A DNA stretch of 64,000 nt from Catellatospora sp. IY07-71 (GCF_018326265.1 NZ_AP023360.1:8057001-8121000), one strand, 5' to 3'. Positions 49,603 through 59,066 are shown, counted from the stretch's first letter. Made by a program: numbers and translations. Notes: a model not told the origin generated them from the letters alone.

Positions 49603-50889
49603 CTACAGGGGCGTCCTGGTGACCTTGCCGGAGGCGTCGACGTACCACTTCTCGCTGGTCATCGGCGCGCCGCCCAGGCGGTCGGCGAGCCAGTCGGCGG
49701 CCAGGGTGGGCGCGAACGGGCCCAGGTTGGCCGCGGGCACGCCGCCGATGGAGTGCCGCGAGTCCTGGTACACCACCAGCTGCTTCGGGCCCGGTACCGC
49801 CGCCAGCAGCGCCTCGGTGCACGCCAGCGGGCTCAGCTCGTCGCGGTCGCCGGCCAGCACCAGATACGGCATGGACAGCTGCTCGGCGTGCCCCTCCCAG
49901 GTCAGCGTACGGGCGAACGCGTCGAACGCGTCCTCGTCGGTGTGCCCCGACATGTACATGAAGCGCATCTTGTACGTCGGCCACGCCTGCTCGAACGCCG
50001 CCGTCCAGCCGGGCTGGTGGCAGGTGTTCATCACGGCGCAGGCGCGCAGCCGGGGCTCGTGCGCCGCGGCGATCGTGCCCGCGAACGAGCCGAAGCTGAT
50101 GCCGCTCAGCCCGATCCGCTGCGCGTCCACCTCCGCGCGCCGCACCAGCCAGTCGACGCAGGCGGTGCCGGTGCGCGCCCAGGCGGGCACGGTCATGTGC
50201 AGGCCCGTCATCGCGGCCTCGTACTGGCCGGGGCCCTCCACCGCGAGCACCGCGAAGCCCCGGGACAGGAAGCGGTCGGCGTACAGCGCGACGGTCGCCT
50301 CCTTGAAGCTGTCCATGCCCGGCACCGCGATCACCGTGGGCAGCCGCCCGCCGTGGTAGCCGGGCGGCAGGTGGAACCAGGCGGGCAGCGCGCCGCCCGC
50401 GAACGGGATGCTCACCGCCTCTATCCGGTGGTCGGCCAGCTCGGCGTAGCGCGCGTAGCAGGCCCGCTTGCGCCGGTGGTAGAAGCGGTTGACCTCGTCG
50501 TCGGTGTGGATGGGCCACTGCGCCGCGCCCCAGTGCACGGCGGCCATGAAGTAGTTGTCGCGCGCGGTGACCTGGTGCCCGTCGGCGGCGGCTGCCTCGG
50601 CGCGGGCCTCGCGGCGGCGCGCCACGGCCTCGAACGTGGGCGCGAAGTCGGCGTAGCGGCGTACCCGCGCCCGAATCGCGGCGAAGTCGGCCCCGGCCTC
50701 GACGCCGCAGGCGGCGTTCCAGTAGATGGACCGGGGCTGGTCGAAGTCGACGCCGGTCTCGGCGATGGCCGCCTCCAGGCGGTCGCGTTCGGCGGTCCAG
50801 CGCCGCGTCGACGGGCCCGGCGGCGCCTCGGTGCCGGGAGGCACGGCCAGACCCACCGCGGTCCGGTCATCGGGTGGAGATACGTCCAT
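49603..50889 (-). CDS. Alpha/beta hydrolase, DHPON-hydrolase/Ayg1-like
   Basis: 428 residues with a helical N-terminal cap region (about 30-160) and a C-terminal alpha/beta hydrolase. The nucleophile Ser265 is in LSGISFGSFAG, the acid is in AGDRDELSP and the His is in DSRHSIGG. The arrangement resembles the 2,6-dihydropseudooxynicotine hydrolase and fungal Ayg1 group, which cleave C-C bonds next to carbonyls, including shortening of polyketides. ATG 50889 was chosen for its AAGGAGA site. Sharing a 13-mer with the multicopper oxidase promoter suggests joint control, so it may trim or release the PKS product. Confidence 0.85.
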   Translation of the reverse strand: MDVSPPDDRTAVGLAVPPGTEAPPGPSTRRWTAERDRLEAAIAETGVDFDQPRSIYWNAACGVEAGADFAAIRARVRRYADFAPTFEAVARRREARAEAAAADGHQVTARDNYFMAAVHWGAAQWPIHTDDEVNRFYHRRKRACYARYAELADHRIEAVSIPFAGGALPAWFHLPPGYHGGRLPTVIAVPGMDSFKEATVALYADRFLSRGFAVLAVEGPGQYEAAMTGLHMTVPAWARTGTACVDWLVRRAEVDAQRIGLSGISFGSFAGTIAAAHEPRLRACAVMNTCHQPGWTAAFEQAWPTYKMRFMYMSGHTDEDAFDAFARTLTWEGHAEQLSMPYLVLAGDRDELSPLACTEALLAAVPGPKQLVVYQDSRHSIGGVPAANLGPFAPTLAADWLADRLGGAPMTSEKWYVDASGKVTRTPL

Positions 50890-50925
50890 TTCGGTCTCCT
50901 TAACCAGGATTGCACTACCTTGCAC

Positions 50926-50938
50926 CCTGGCATATCGG
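50926..50938 (+). promoter_or_regulatory. Shared 13-mer upstream of hydrolase gene
   Basis: CCTGGCATATCGG, identical to 47516-47528, 37 bp upstream of the hydrolase start (gene on minus strand, so the motif is inverted relative to it). Confidence 0.4.
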
Positions 50939-51038
50939 GCGGGCTCAGGAGATCGAATCCCTGCAGCTCAGAGCTTTCTTGGTGGGAGCCCCCGGCGGCG
51001 CCCGAAGCGGGCACGCCGAGCACGTGAGTGCCGAGCAC

Positions 51039-51090
51039 GTTAAGAAGGGCACCTTCTTCTACGGGAAGCGTTAAGAAGGTGCCCTTCCTT
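51039..51090 (-). repeat. Family A palindromic element, copy A4
   Basis: A 52-bp copy starting 5 bp after the stop of the second RND gene, so it probably ends the RND operon. It separates that operon from the upstream side of the hydrolase gene. Confidence 0.87.
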
Positions 51091-51095
51091 GCGGG

Positions 51096-54000
51096 TCAGG
51101 CGCCCGGGGCCGGCTCCGGGGCGGCGTGGCTGGGGGCGCGGCGACGGCTCTTGGCGAACCGCAAGTAGAGCGACGGCACCACGAACAGGTTGAGCAGGGT
51201 CGCGGTGATCAGGCCGCCGATGATGACCACGGCCATCGGGTGCTCGATCTCCTGGCCGGGAATCGAGCCGGTGACCAGCAGCGGGATCAGCGCCAGGCCG
51301 GTGGTCAGCACCGTCATCAGGATCGGCACCAGCCGCTCCTTGGCCGCACGCAGCACCAGGTCGGGGCCGAACTCCACCCCCTCCTCCTGCTCCAGGTGCT
51401 GGCAGTGGCTGATCAGCATGATGCCGTTGCGGGCCACGATGCCGAACACGGTCAGGAAGCCCACGAGCGAGCCCAGCGACACGATACCGCCGCCCAGGAA
51501 CGCCGCGATCAGGCCGCCGACCAGCGCGATCGGCAGGATCAGGAAGGACAGCACGGCCAGCCGCCAGCTGCGGTACGCCAGCTGCAGCAGCAGCAAGATC
51601 GCCACGCCCGCCACGATCGCGGCCAGCAGCAGGCGCTGCTGCGCGGCCTGGCGCTCGGTGTACTCGCCGAGCAGCTCGGCCCGGAACTCCAGCGGCCAGT
51701 CCATCTTGTCCAGCCGCGACTGGATGTCGCGGGCCACCGAGCCGAGGTCGCGCGTGCCGTCCAGGCTCGCCCCGACGTCGATGTCGCGCAGCAGGTCCTC
51801 ATGGTGCACCACGTTGGGCACGGCCACGATGCTGACGTTCGCCACGTCGTCGAGCCGGACCTGGCCGCCCGACGGCGTGTCGATGGGCAGGTTGCGCAGG
51901 TCGGTGATGGTCTGCCGGTTGGCCGGCGGGCTCCACAGCTGCACGTCGTAGGCGCGGCCGCCGACGTACACGTCACCGGCCTCCTCGCCCGCCATCAGCC
52001 AGGCCGCCGCGCGGCGCACGTCGCCGGGCTTGACGCCGTGCTTCTGGGCGGCGGCCAGGTCGACCTCCACCTTGAGCTGCGGCACGTTGTCCTGGAAGTC
52101 GACGTAGTGCTCGCCCACGCCCGGCGTCTCGCCGAGGATCTTGTCCACCTCCTCGGCCTTGGCGCGCAACTGGTCGAGGTCCTGGCCGTAGATGCGGATC
52201 GTGATCGGCTCGCTGGTGCCGGTCAGCACCTCGCGGATGCGCTCCTTGAGGTAGGTGAGCACGTCCCGGTAGATGCCCGGGTATCCGTTGACCACGTCCT
52301 TCACGCTGGCGAGGGTCTTGTCGTAGTCCGCGTTGCGATCGACGCTGATCCAGTTCTCGCCGAAGTAGACGCCGTAGGGCTCGTCGCCGAGCAGCGCGTT
52401 GCCGATGTGGGACCCGGCGTTGCGCACCCCCGGGATGGTCAGCAGCTCGCCGTTGACCAGCTTGGTGGTGCGCACCTCCTCCTGCAGCGAGGTGTCCGGC
52501 TTGGTCAGCCAGTGCATGAGGAAGTCCCGCTCCTTGAAGTTGGGCAGCAGGGACTGGCCGAGCAGCGGCAGCGTCAGCACGCCGAGCACGGTGACCACGG
52601 CGACGCCGGCGTACACCGGCAGCGGCCGGCGCACGATGCGCGACAGCAGCCACTCGTAACCGCGCTTGAGCGGCGGCACCAGCGGCGACTCGCGCTGCTG
52701 CAGCGACTTCGGGCTGCGGAACATGATCAGGCTCAGCGCCGGGGTGACGGTCAGCGCCACCACCATGGAGGCGAGCAGGGCCAGCGCGTACGACAGCGCG
52801 AGCGGCCGGAAGAACGACCCGGACAGGCCGGCCAGCATGAAGATCGGCAGGATGGCGACGACCTCGATGACGGTCGCGTACACGATCGCGCCGCGCACCT
52901 CCATCGACGCGTCCAGGATCACCCGCGCGGTGGACCGCGGATCGCCCTCGGCGCGGGCCTGGCGCAGCCGCCGGACCACGTTCTCGATGTCGACGATGGC
53001 GTCGTCGACGATGTCGCCCAGGGCGATGACGAAGCCCGCCAGCACCATGGTGTTGATGGTCGTTCCTCTCCAGTGCAGCACCAGGATCGCCGCCAGCAGC
53101 GACACCGGGATGGCCACCACGCTGATCACGGCGGTGCGCCAGGAGTAGAGGAACAGGCACAGCATGACGACCATGAGGATGGCGCCGAGCACCAGCGCCT
53201 TGGTCAGGTTGTTGATCGCGTCCTCGATGAAGGTGGCCGGGCGGAAGATCTGCGGGTCGACCGTGATGCCGGTCAGGCCCGGCTCCAGCTCCTTCAGCGC
53301 CGCCTCGACGCCCTGGGTCACGTCGAGGGTGTTCGCCCAGGGCAGCTTCTCGACGATGAGCATCAGCCCGTCGCCCTCGTTGATGACCGCGTCGCCGATC
53401 AGCGGCTGGTGGTCACGCACCAGGTAGGCGACGTCGCTGAGCTTGATGGTGCGGCCGTCGCGCGTGGTGATCGGCAGGTTGGCCAGATCGTCGTGGGTGA
53501 CGATGGGCTGGATGTGGCGTACGCCCATGCGCTGCGCGGAGTCCTCGACCCAGCCGCCGCGGCCGATGTAGTGGCCGGCCGAGTACTGCTGCAGCCCGGC
53601 GTCGAGCGCGTCGGCGGTCGCCGTCATGACCGTCTCCAGGCTGACCTTCTGCTCGGCCATGCGCTTCGGGTCGGCCTGGACCTGCAGCATCTCCAGCCGC
53701 TCGCCCCAGATCGGCACGTTGGCCACGCCCGGCACCCGCAGCAGCCGCGCCCTGATCTTCCAGTACGCGGCCATCGACAGGTCCATCATGTCGATCTTCG
53801 GATCGCTGCTGGACAGGCCGATCTTGAGCACCCGGCTGGTGGCCGACAGCGGCTGCAGCATCACCGGCGGCGCGGCCCAGCTCGGCAGGGTCGGGGTCAC
53901 CGCGGCGATGCGCTCGGCGACCAGCTGCCGGGCGGTGAGCAGGTCGGTGCCCGGCTCGAACAGCAGCACGATCTGCGACAGCTGCTCCACCGAGCGCGAC

Positions 54001-54245
54001 CGGACGGTCTTCACCCCCGGGATGCCGTTGAACGACTGCTCCAGCGGCACGGTGATGAGCTGCTCCACCTCGGTCGGCGCGAGCCCGATCGCCACCGTGT
54101 GGATCTCCACCTTGGGTGGGGCGAACTCCGGGAACACGTCGACCTTCATGCTGCCGAGCTGCTGGATCCCGAAGAAGATCAGGAACGCGGTCAGCGCGAC
54201 GACGATGTAGCGGAACTTCAGGCTCCAACCGACGATCCACCTCAT
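51096..54245 (-). CDS. Heavy-metal-type RND efflux pump (CusA/CzcA family), second of pair
   Basis: 1049 residues. RND topology: TM1, a large extracytoplasmic loop, TM2-6, a second loop and TM7-12. It begins MRWIVGWSLKFRYIVVALTA. The HME-type DVFPEFAPPKVEIHT follows TM1, and ALGDIVDDAIVDIENVVRR in TM4 carries the proton-relay Asp residues. Homologues expel metal ions or small molecules by proton antiport. In Gram-positive bacteria it works without an outer membrane channel, so the role is less defined. It starts 27 bp after the end of the first RND gene and is the last gene of the operon. Confidence 0.92.
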   Translation of the reverse strand: MRWIVGWSLKFRYIVVALTAFLIFFGIQQLGSMKVDVFPEFAPPKVEIHTVAIGLAPTEVEQLITVPLEQSFNGIPGVKTVRSRSVEQLSQIVLLFEPGTDLLTARQLVAERIAAVTPTLPSWAAPPVMLQPLSATSRVLKIGLSSSDPKIDMMDLSMAAYWKIRARLLRVPGVANVPIWGERLEMLQVQADPKRMAEQKVSLETVMTATADALDAGLQQYSAGHYIGRGGWVEDSAQRMGVRHIQPIVTHDDLANLPITTRDGRTIKLSDVAYLVRDHQPLIGDAVINEGDGLMLIVEKLPWANTLDVTQGVEAALKELEPGLTGITVDPQIFRPATFIEDAINNLTKALVLGAILMVVMLCLFLYSWRTAVISVVAIPVSLLAAILVLHWRGTTINTMVLAGFVIALGDIVDDAIVDIENVVRRLRQARAEGDPRSTARVILDASMEVRGAIVYATVIEVVAILPIFMLAGLSGSFFRPLALSYALALLASMVVALTVTPALSLIMFRSPKSLQQRESPLVPPLKRGYEWLLSRIVRRPLPVYAGVAVVTVLGVLTLPLLGQSLLPNFKERDFLMHWLTKPDTSLQEEVRTTKLVNGELLTIPGVRNAGSHIGNALLGDEPYGVYFGENWISVDRNADYDKTLASVKDVVNGYPGIYRDVLTYLKERIREVLTGTSEPITIRIYGQDLDQLRAKAEEVDKILGETPGVGEHYVDFQDNVPQLKVEVDLAAAQKHGVKPGDVRRAAAWLMAGEEAGDVYVGGRAYDVQLWSPPANRQTITDLRNLPIDTPSGGQVRLDDVANVSIVAVPNVVHHEDLLRDIDVGASLDGTRDLGSVARDIQSRLDKMDWPLEFRAELLGEYTERQAAQQRLLLAAIVAGVAILLLLQLAYRSWRLAVLSFLILPIALVGGLIAAFLGGGIVSLGSLVGFLTVFGIVARNGIMLISHCQHLEQEEGVEFGPDLVLRAAKERLVPILMTVLTTGLALIPLLVTGSIPGQEIEHPMAVVIIGGLITATLLNLFVVPSLYLRFAKSRRRAPSHAAPEPAPGA

Positions 54246-54272
54246 GATCGGCTTCTCTCCACTACCCGGCCG

Positions 54273-54707
54273 TCAGTGGCCGACCTCGTCCTCGATGCCG
54301 GCCAGTTCCTGCACGCCGACGACCACCACGGGGGTGCCCGGCGCCGGGCCGTGCGACAGGTGTTTGACCTGCCCGCTCTCCTGTTTCACGGTGACCTCGT
54401 GCCGCTCGTACACCAGCGGCGCCGGGTTGGTGTAGACGAACCACTCGCCGTCGTCGTCGAGGAACGCGGCACCGGCGGGCACGGTCAGGCCCTGGGGGGT
54501 GGCGGTGACCGGTGACGTCTGCAGCGCCAGCCGCTTGGCGGCCTGCTCGGTCAGCGTGATCCGGACGTGGTCGGACCCCTCGATCTCCTCCACGGTGGCC
54601 GGCTCACCCTCGATCTTGTACTTGTCGGGGATCACGCCGCCGCAGCCGGACAGCGCCAGCGCCCCCAGCAGCGGCACGGTGACCAGCACAGCCCGGATCC
54701 GCCGCAT
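54273..54707 (-). other. Possible separate lipoprotein (RND adaptor-like)
   Basis: ATG 54707 would yield 144 residues with a textbook signal peptide and lipobox (ALALSGC), processed by Lgt and LspA. The ribosome site (ACGGCGGCG) is weak. An intact lipobox inside a fusion would be odd, so separate translation is plausible. Confidence 0.5.
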
Positions 54708-57700
54708 GACGCCGCCGTCGGCAGCGGGCCGCGCCGGGCCTGCCGCCGGAGCGGGGCCGAAGAGGTCGTCGGCGGCGGTGTCGCGCTCGCGCACCTGCCC
54801 GAAGCGCAGGTACAGCACCGGCAGCACGAACAGCACCACGATCAGCAGGGTGACCAGGCCGCCGAGCACGACCACCGACATCGGGCGCAGGATCTCCAGC
54901 CCCGAGGCGCCCCCGAAGATCGCGATCGGCAGCAGCAGGGCGGCGATCGCCACCGCGCAGACCACGGTCGTCGCGGCGGCGTCCTTCGTGCCGCGGACCA
55001 CCAGGTCCCGGCCGAAGGGCACGCCGTCGACCAGTTCCAGCTGCTGGTATCGGCGGATCAGCAGCACCACGGCCCGCGCGGCCAGGCCGAACACCGCGAT
55101 CAGCCCCGCCGAGGCGCCCAGCGACAGCCCGCCGGTGAACAGCGCGGCGAGCACCCCGCCGACCGTGGCCAGCGGCAGCGCGATCAGCGCCAGCAGCGCC
55201 AGCCGCCAGCTGCGGAACGCGGACTGCAGCAGCAGGAAGATCGCGATCGCGGCGGCCAGCGCCGTCCAGGCGACCTTGACCAGCGCCGCCTGCCGCTCCT
55301 CGAACCGGCCCACCACCTCGGCGTGGTGCTCCAGCGGGAACTGCACCTGCTTGAGCTGCTCGCGTACGTCCCCGGCCACCGCGCCGACGTCGCGGCCGCT
55401 GACGTCCGCGGTCACGTCGAGGTGGTTGGACACGTCCTCGTGCAGGATCACCGCGGGGTTGGGCGCCACCTTCACCTGCGCCACGTCGCCGATCCGGACC
55501 TGCCCGCCGTTCGGGGTGTCCACCAGCAGCTGCTCGACGTCCGCGGCGCTCTGCCGGATCTTCGGGTCGCCCCAGACCACGACGTCGAACACCTTCTGCT
55601 GGTCGAACAGGTTGCCCACGGTGAGGCCGCCCACCAGCGTCGCCGCGGCCCGGCGTACATCGCCCGGCTTCACCCCGGCGGCCTGCGCCTTGGCCAGGTC
55701 CACGGTCACCTCGACCGCGGGCTCGTCCAGCGCGCGCTCGATGTTGACAGCGCTGACGCCCTTCACCCGGCCCAGCAGACCCTTGATCTCCTCGGCCTTC
55801 GCGGCGAGCACCTGCGGGTTCTCACCGTAGATGCGCACCTCGACGTCCTCGTTGCGCTCGCCCAGGATGTCGTTCACCCGCTCCTGCGAGTAGGTGCCGA
55901 CGTCGGACGAGACGCCCTGGTAGCCGTGCACCTTGTCGCGGATGGCGGCGATGGTGCCGGCGTAGTCGGCGCCCGGCTCCACCTTGACCCACACCTTGCC
56001 CGCGTTGACGTTGACGATCTGGTCCGACATCACCGCGCGGCCGACATGCCCGCCGACGCCGGCGACCCCGGGCAGCGCGCCGATGTCGGCGACGGCCTTC
56101 TTGGTGATCTCGGTCATCTTCGGCAGCGAGGTGCCGGGCGCGGCCTCCAGGTGCACCAGCACGTCCCGCTCCTGGAAGCCGGGCCGCAGCGCCGGGTGCA
56201 GGAACGGCAGCGCCAGCGCACCGAGCAGGGCGAGCGCGGCGGCCGACGCGATGGCGATCCCGGTGTGCCCCAGCACCCGCGGCGCGACGCGGTCGTAGCC
56301 GCGGCGCAGCGGCCCGGCCGCCGGGGAGCCGGCCTGGAGCACCGGACCGCGGCCCAGCAGCAGCAGTGCCAGGGCTGGCGTCACCAGCAGCGCGACCAGC
56401 ATCGACGCCAGCACGGCGAGCAGGTAGGACAGCGCGATCGGGGCCAGGAACGCCTTGCCCGCGCCCTCCAGGAAGAAGATCGGCACCGTCGCGGCGGCCA
56501 CGATGAGGATCGCGTACACGATCGACCCGCGCACCCCGGCGAGGGCGTGCGACACGGCCGACCCCGCCGCGTCGGGCGAGCCGCCCTTCAGGCGGTACTC
56601 CCGGATGTCGCGGGCGGCGTGATGGGTGTCGGCGACCACGTCGTGGATCACCGCGGTCAGGCCGAGCACCAGCCCCGCCACGATCATCGGATTGACCGTG
56701 GTGTCGCGCAGGTACAGCACCACCACCGCCACGGCCAGCGACAGCGGCACGGCCACCGCGATGATCACTGCCTTGCGCCAGCTCCACAGCAGCAGGGCCG
56801 CCGCGATCAGCATCAGCACCACGCCCGCCAGCAGCGCCCAGGACAGGTGCTGGAACGAGGACTCGATGAACGTCGCCGGGCGGTAGAGCGAGGTGTCCAC
56901 GGTGACGCCGGTCAGGCCCGGCGCCATCGACGCCATGGCGGCCTCGACGCCCTTGGTCACCTCGACCGCGTTGGCATCCGGGAACTTCTCCACCACCAGG
57001 TAGAGGCACTGCTGCCCGCCGGCGCAGACGGCGTCGCCGATGAGCGGCTGGTGGTTCTCCACCACGGTCGCCACGTCGCCGAGCGTCTTCGGCGGGGCCG
57101 CCGGGGCGGGCTGCCCGGCTGCGCCGTTCTCGGGTGCGGCGCTCTCCAGCGGCACCTTCGCGAGATCCGCGGCGGTCTTGATGGTCTGCTCGTGGAAGAT
57201 GTTGAGCCGCTGGTTCACGGTGTCGATGAAGCCGCCGGTGCCGGGGCTCGACGCCTCCAGGAAGGTCAGCGGCGAGACCTCCAGCGCGTTGCCGGCGGTG
57301 GCGATCACCTGGGCCAGCGTGGTGCCGTTGGCCTTGAGCTTCGCCGGATCGACCAGCACCTGCAGCTGGCGGTCACGGAAGCCCCACACCGTCACGTTCG
57401 CCACGCCGGGCACGCCCATCAGCCGCGGGCTGATCACCCAGCGGGCCAGCACCGACACGTCGATCGGGCTGAGCTTCTCCGAGCCCAGCTTGATCATCGC
57501 AGCGCGCCGGTACGACGACATCGGCTGGATCATCTGCGGCGGCTTGGCGACCTCCGGCAGGCCCGCCACACCGACCGCCTGGGTGAGCCGCTCCTGCACC
57601 ACCTGCCGGGCGTCGAGCATGTCCGTGCCCGGCTCGAACGTCATCACCACCGAGGAAAGCCCCGGCAGCGACGCCGACTCGATCTCGTCCAGGAACGGCA

Positions 57701-57929
57701 CCCCCACCAGCAGGTCCTGTTCCAAGGGGACGGTGATGAGCTGCTCGACCTCCTCAGCGGACAGTCCGAGCGCCTCGGTCTGCACCTCCACCGTGGTCGG
57801 CGTGAACTCCGGCAGCACGTCCACCGGAATCTTGTGCAGTTGCACCGCGCCGAACAGCATCAGGCCCGCGGCCAGTGGCAGCACCAGCAGCCGGAACCGC
57901 ATACCCGCTTCGATGATCCAGCGCATCAC
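54273..57929 (-). CDS. RND efflux pump continuous with lipoprotein adaptor-like domain
   Basis: 1218 residues in one frame. Residues 1-1074 are a second HME-type RND pump (MRWIIEAGMRFRLLVLPLAAG; DVLPEFTPTTVEVQT; TM4 VIHDVVADTHHAARDI, with the Asp kept but the surroundings unusual). The last 144 residues start MRRIRAVLVTVPLLGALALSGC, a lipoprotein signal with a complete lipobox. They continue as a small beta-rich domain like the C-terminal part of periplasmic adaptors. Either this is a pump-adaptor fusion with a thirteenth helix, or two genes lie in one uninterrupted frame. It is the first gene of the RND operon. Confidence 0.88.
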   Translation of the reverse strand: MMRWIIEAGMRFRLLVLPLAAGLMLFGAVQLHKIPVDVLPEFTPTTVEVQTEALGLSAEEVEQLITVPLEQDLLVGVPFLDEIESASLPGLSSVVMTFEPGTDMLDARQVVQERLTQAVGVAGLPEVAKPPQMIQPMSSYRRAAMIKLGSEKLSPIDVSVLARWVISPRLMGVPGVANVTVWGFRDRQLQVLVDPAKLKANGTTLAQVIATAGNALEVSPLTFLEASSPGTGGFIDTVNQRLNIFHEQTIKTAADLAKVPLESAAPENGAAGQPAPAAPPKTLGDVATVVENHQPLIGDAVCAGGQQCLYLVVEKFPDANAVEVTKGVEAAMASMAPGLTGVTVDTSLYRPATFIESSFQHLSWALLAGVVLMLIAAALLLWSWRKAVIIAVAVPLSLAVAVVVLYLRDTTVNPMIVAGLVLGLTAVIHDVVADTHHAARDIREYRLKGGSPDAAGSAVSHALAGVRGSIVYAILIVAAATVPIFFLEGAGKAFLAPIALSYLLAVLASMLVALLVTPALALLLLGRGPVLQAGSPAAGPLRRGYDRVAPRVLGHTGIAIASAAALALLGALALPFLHPALRPGFQERDVLVHLEAAPGTSLPKMTEITKKAVADIGALPGVAGVGGHVGRAVMSDQIVNVNAGKVWVKVEPGADYAGTIAAIRDKVHGYQGVSSDVGTYSQERVNDILGERNEDVEVRIYGENPQVLAAKAEEIKGLLGRVKGVSAVNIERALDEPAVEVTVDLAKAQAAGVKPGDVRRAAATLVGGLTVGNLFDQQKVFDVVVWGDPKIRQSAADVEQLLVDTPNGGQVRIGDVAQVKVAPNPAVILHEDVSNHLDVTADVSGRDVGAVAGDVREQLKQVQFPLEHHAEVVGRFEERQAALVKVAWTALAAAIAIFLLLQSAFRSWRLALLALIALPLATVGGVLAALFTGGLSLGASAGLIAVFGLAARAVVLLIRRYQQLELVDGVPFGRDLVVRGTKDAAATTVVCAVAIAALLLPIAIFGGASGLEILRPMSVVVLGGLVTLLIVVLFVLPVLYLRFGQVRERDTAADDLFGPAPAAGPARPAADGGVMRRIRAVLVTVPLLGALALSGCGGVIPDKYKIEGEPATVEEIEGSDHVRITLTEQAAKRLALQTSPVTATPQGLTVPAGAAFLDDDGEWFVYTNPAPLVYERHEVTVKQESGQVKHLSHGPAPGTPVVVVGVQELAGIEDEVGH

Positions 57930-58188
57930 TGCCCCCTGAGGCCGGCCGGGGTGACATGGTGGTGACGAAGGTGGACGAAACGTCCCACTTTATGAGATTT
58001 TTTCAGGCTAATACGGGCGTGCACCCTAAGGGTCCGAAAAACGAAAAGTAAGACAAATCAGGTAACCCTCAGCTGATTGCCAGACTGCTTTACGCCGCTG
58101 TACCAGCGCTTTCGGCCTACTTCCGGCTTCTTGCGACACCGCGCCCCAGACCGCTCGACAATGGAGGTACGAGCAGCGGAGGACACCT
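57930..58188. promoter_or_regulatory. Divergent promoter region, RND operon / Bax1-I-like gene
   Basis: 259 bp. The part at 57985-58020 is AT-rich (ATGAGATTTTTTCAGGCTAA) and probably contains the RND promoter. No metal-regulator box was recognised. Confidence 0.4.
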
Positions 58189-58917
58189 GTGGTGATGCAG
58201 AGTTCCAACCCCGTGCTGACCCGGCGGATCGACGCACCCGTCATCCTCGACCAGCGCGGCAGAGTGACCCTGGACGGGGTGGCAGGCCGCACGCTCGTGC
58301 TCATCGCGGTGACCGTGGCCGCCGCGGCGGTCTCCTGGAACGTGCTCCGCACGCCTGCCTGGACCGGACTCGCCGCCCTCGGCTCCACCCTGGCCACACT
58401 GGTCCTGGTGCTGGTGATCACCATCAAGCAGATCACCAACCCCCTGATCATCAGCGGGTACGCCGTGCTCCAGGGCGTCTTCCTGGGCGTGGTGAGCCGG
58501 GAGCTGGAGCAGCGGTTCCCCGGCATCGTGATCCAGGCCGTGATCGGCACGTTCGGCGTGTTCCTGGCCATGGCCGCGCTGTACCGCGCCCGGATCCTGC
58601 GCGCCAGCCGCCGCTTCGCCCAGGTGATCACCGGCGCCCTGCTCGGCATCCTGCTGCTCAGCCTGCTCGACCTGGTGCTGCGCTTCTTCGGCACCAGCCT
58701 GCCCATCTACCGGGCCGGCACCGTGGGCGTGATCTTCGCGGTGATCTGCGTGATCGTCGGCGCGCTCACCTTCGTGCTCGACTTCGACCAGGTCGAACGC
58801 GCCGTGGCGGGCGGCCTGCCACCCCGCTACGGCTGGTACCTGGCCTTCGGCATGCTGGTAGGCCTGATCTTCCTCTACTGGCAGATCATCCGCCTGCTCA
58901 GCTACCTCCGCCGCTAG
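58189..58917 (+). CDS. Bax inhibitor-1/YccA-like membrane protein
   Basis: 242 residues with seven hydrophobic helices starting at about residue 33 (TLVLIAVTVAAAAVSW). The ordering matches the BI-1/YccA (TMBIM) family: TNPLIISGYAVLQGVFLGVVS after helix 3, and LDFDQVERAVAGGLPPRYGWY before the last helix. That final loop carries the conserved acidic pair thought to sense pH and calcium leak. The physiological role in actinobacteria is unknown. GTG 58189 has a GGAGG site; ATG 58195 is an alternative. It is transcribed alone and followed 2 bp later by A5. Confidence 0.85.
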   Translation: MVMQSSNPVLTRRIDAPVILDQRGRVTLDGVAGRTLVLIAVTVAAAAVSWNVLRTPAWTGLAALGSTLATLVLVLVITIKQITNPLIISGYAVLQGVFLGVVSRELEQRFPGIVIQAVIGTFGVFLAMAALYRARILRASRRFAQVITGALLGILLLSLLDLVLRFFGTSLPIYRAGTVGVIFAVICVIVGALTFVLDFDQVERAVAGGLPPRYGWYLAFGMLVGLIFLYWQIIRLLSYLRR

Positions 58918-58918
58918 G

Positions 58919-58970
58919 AAGGAAGGGCACCTTCTTAACGCTCTGCGTAGAGGAAGGGCACCTTCTTAAC
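58919..58970 (+). repeat. Family A palindromic element, copy A5
   Basis: A 52-bp copy starting 2 bp after the Bax1-I-like stop. As in A2, both arms read in the same direction (AAGGGCACCTTCTTAAC twice). Confidence 0.87.
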
Positions 58971-59005
58971 CCTGGCCGGACTGCGGCGCTCGGCACCCGG
59001 GCGTT

Positions 59006-59066
59006 GATCGCGATCTCGTGTCGAAAGCTGTGGTCCAGCTGCACGTTTGGACACGAACTCGCGATC
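59006..59066 (+). repeat. Family B palindromic element, copy B6
   Basis: A 61-bp copy (GATCGCGATCTCGTGTC / GACACGAACTCGCGATC) between A5 and A6. All six B copies in the window point the same way. Confidence 0.85.
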
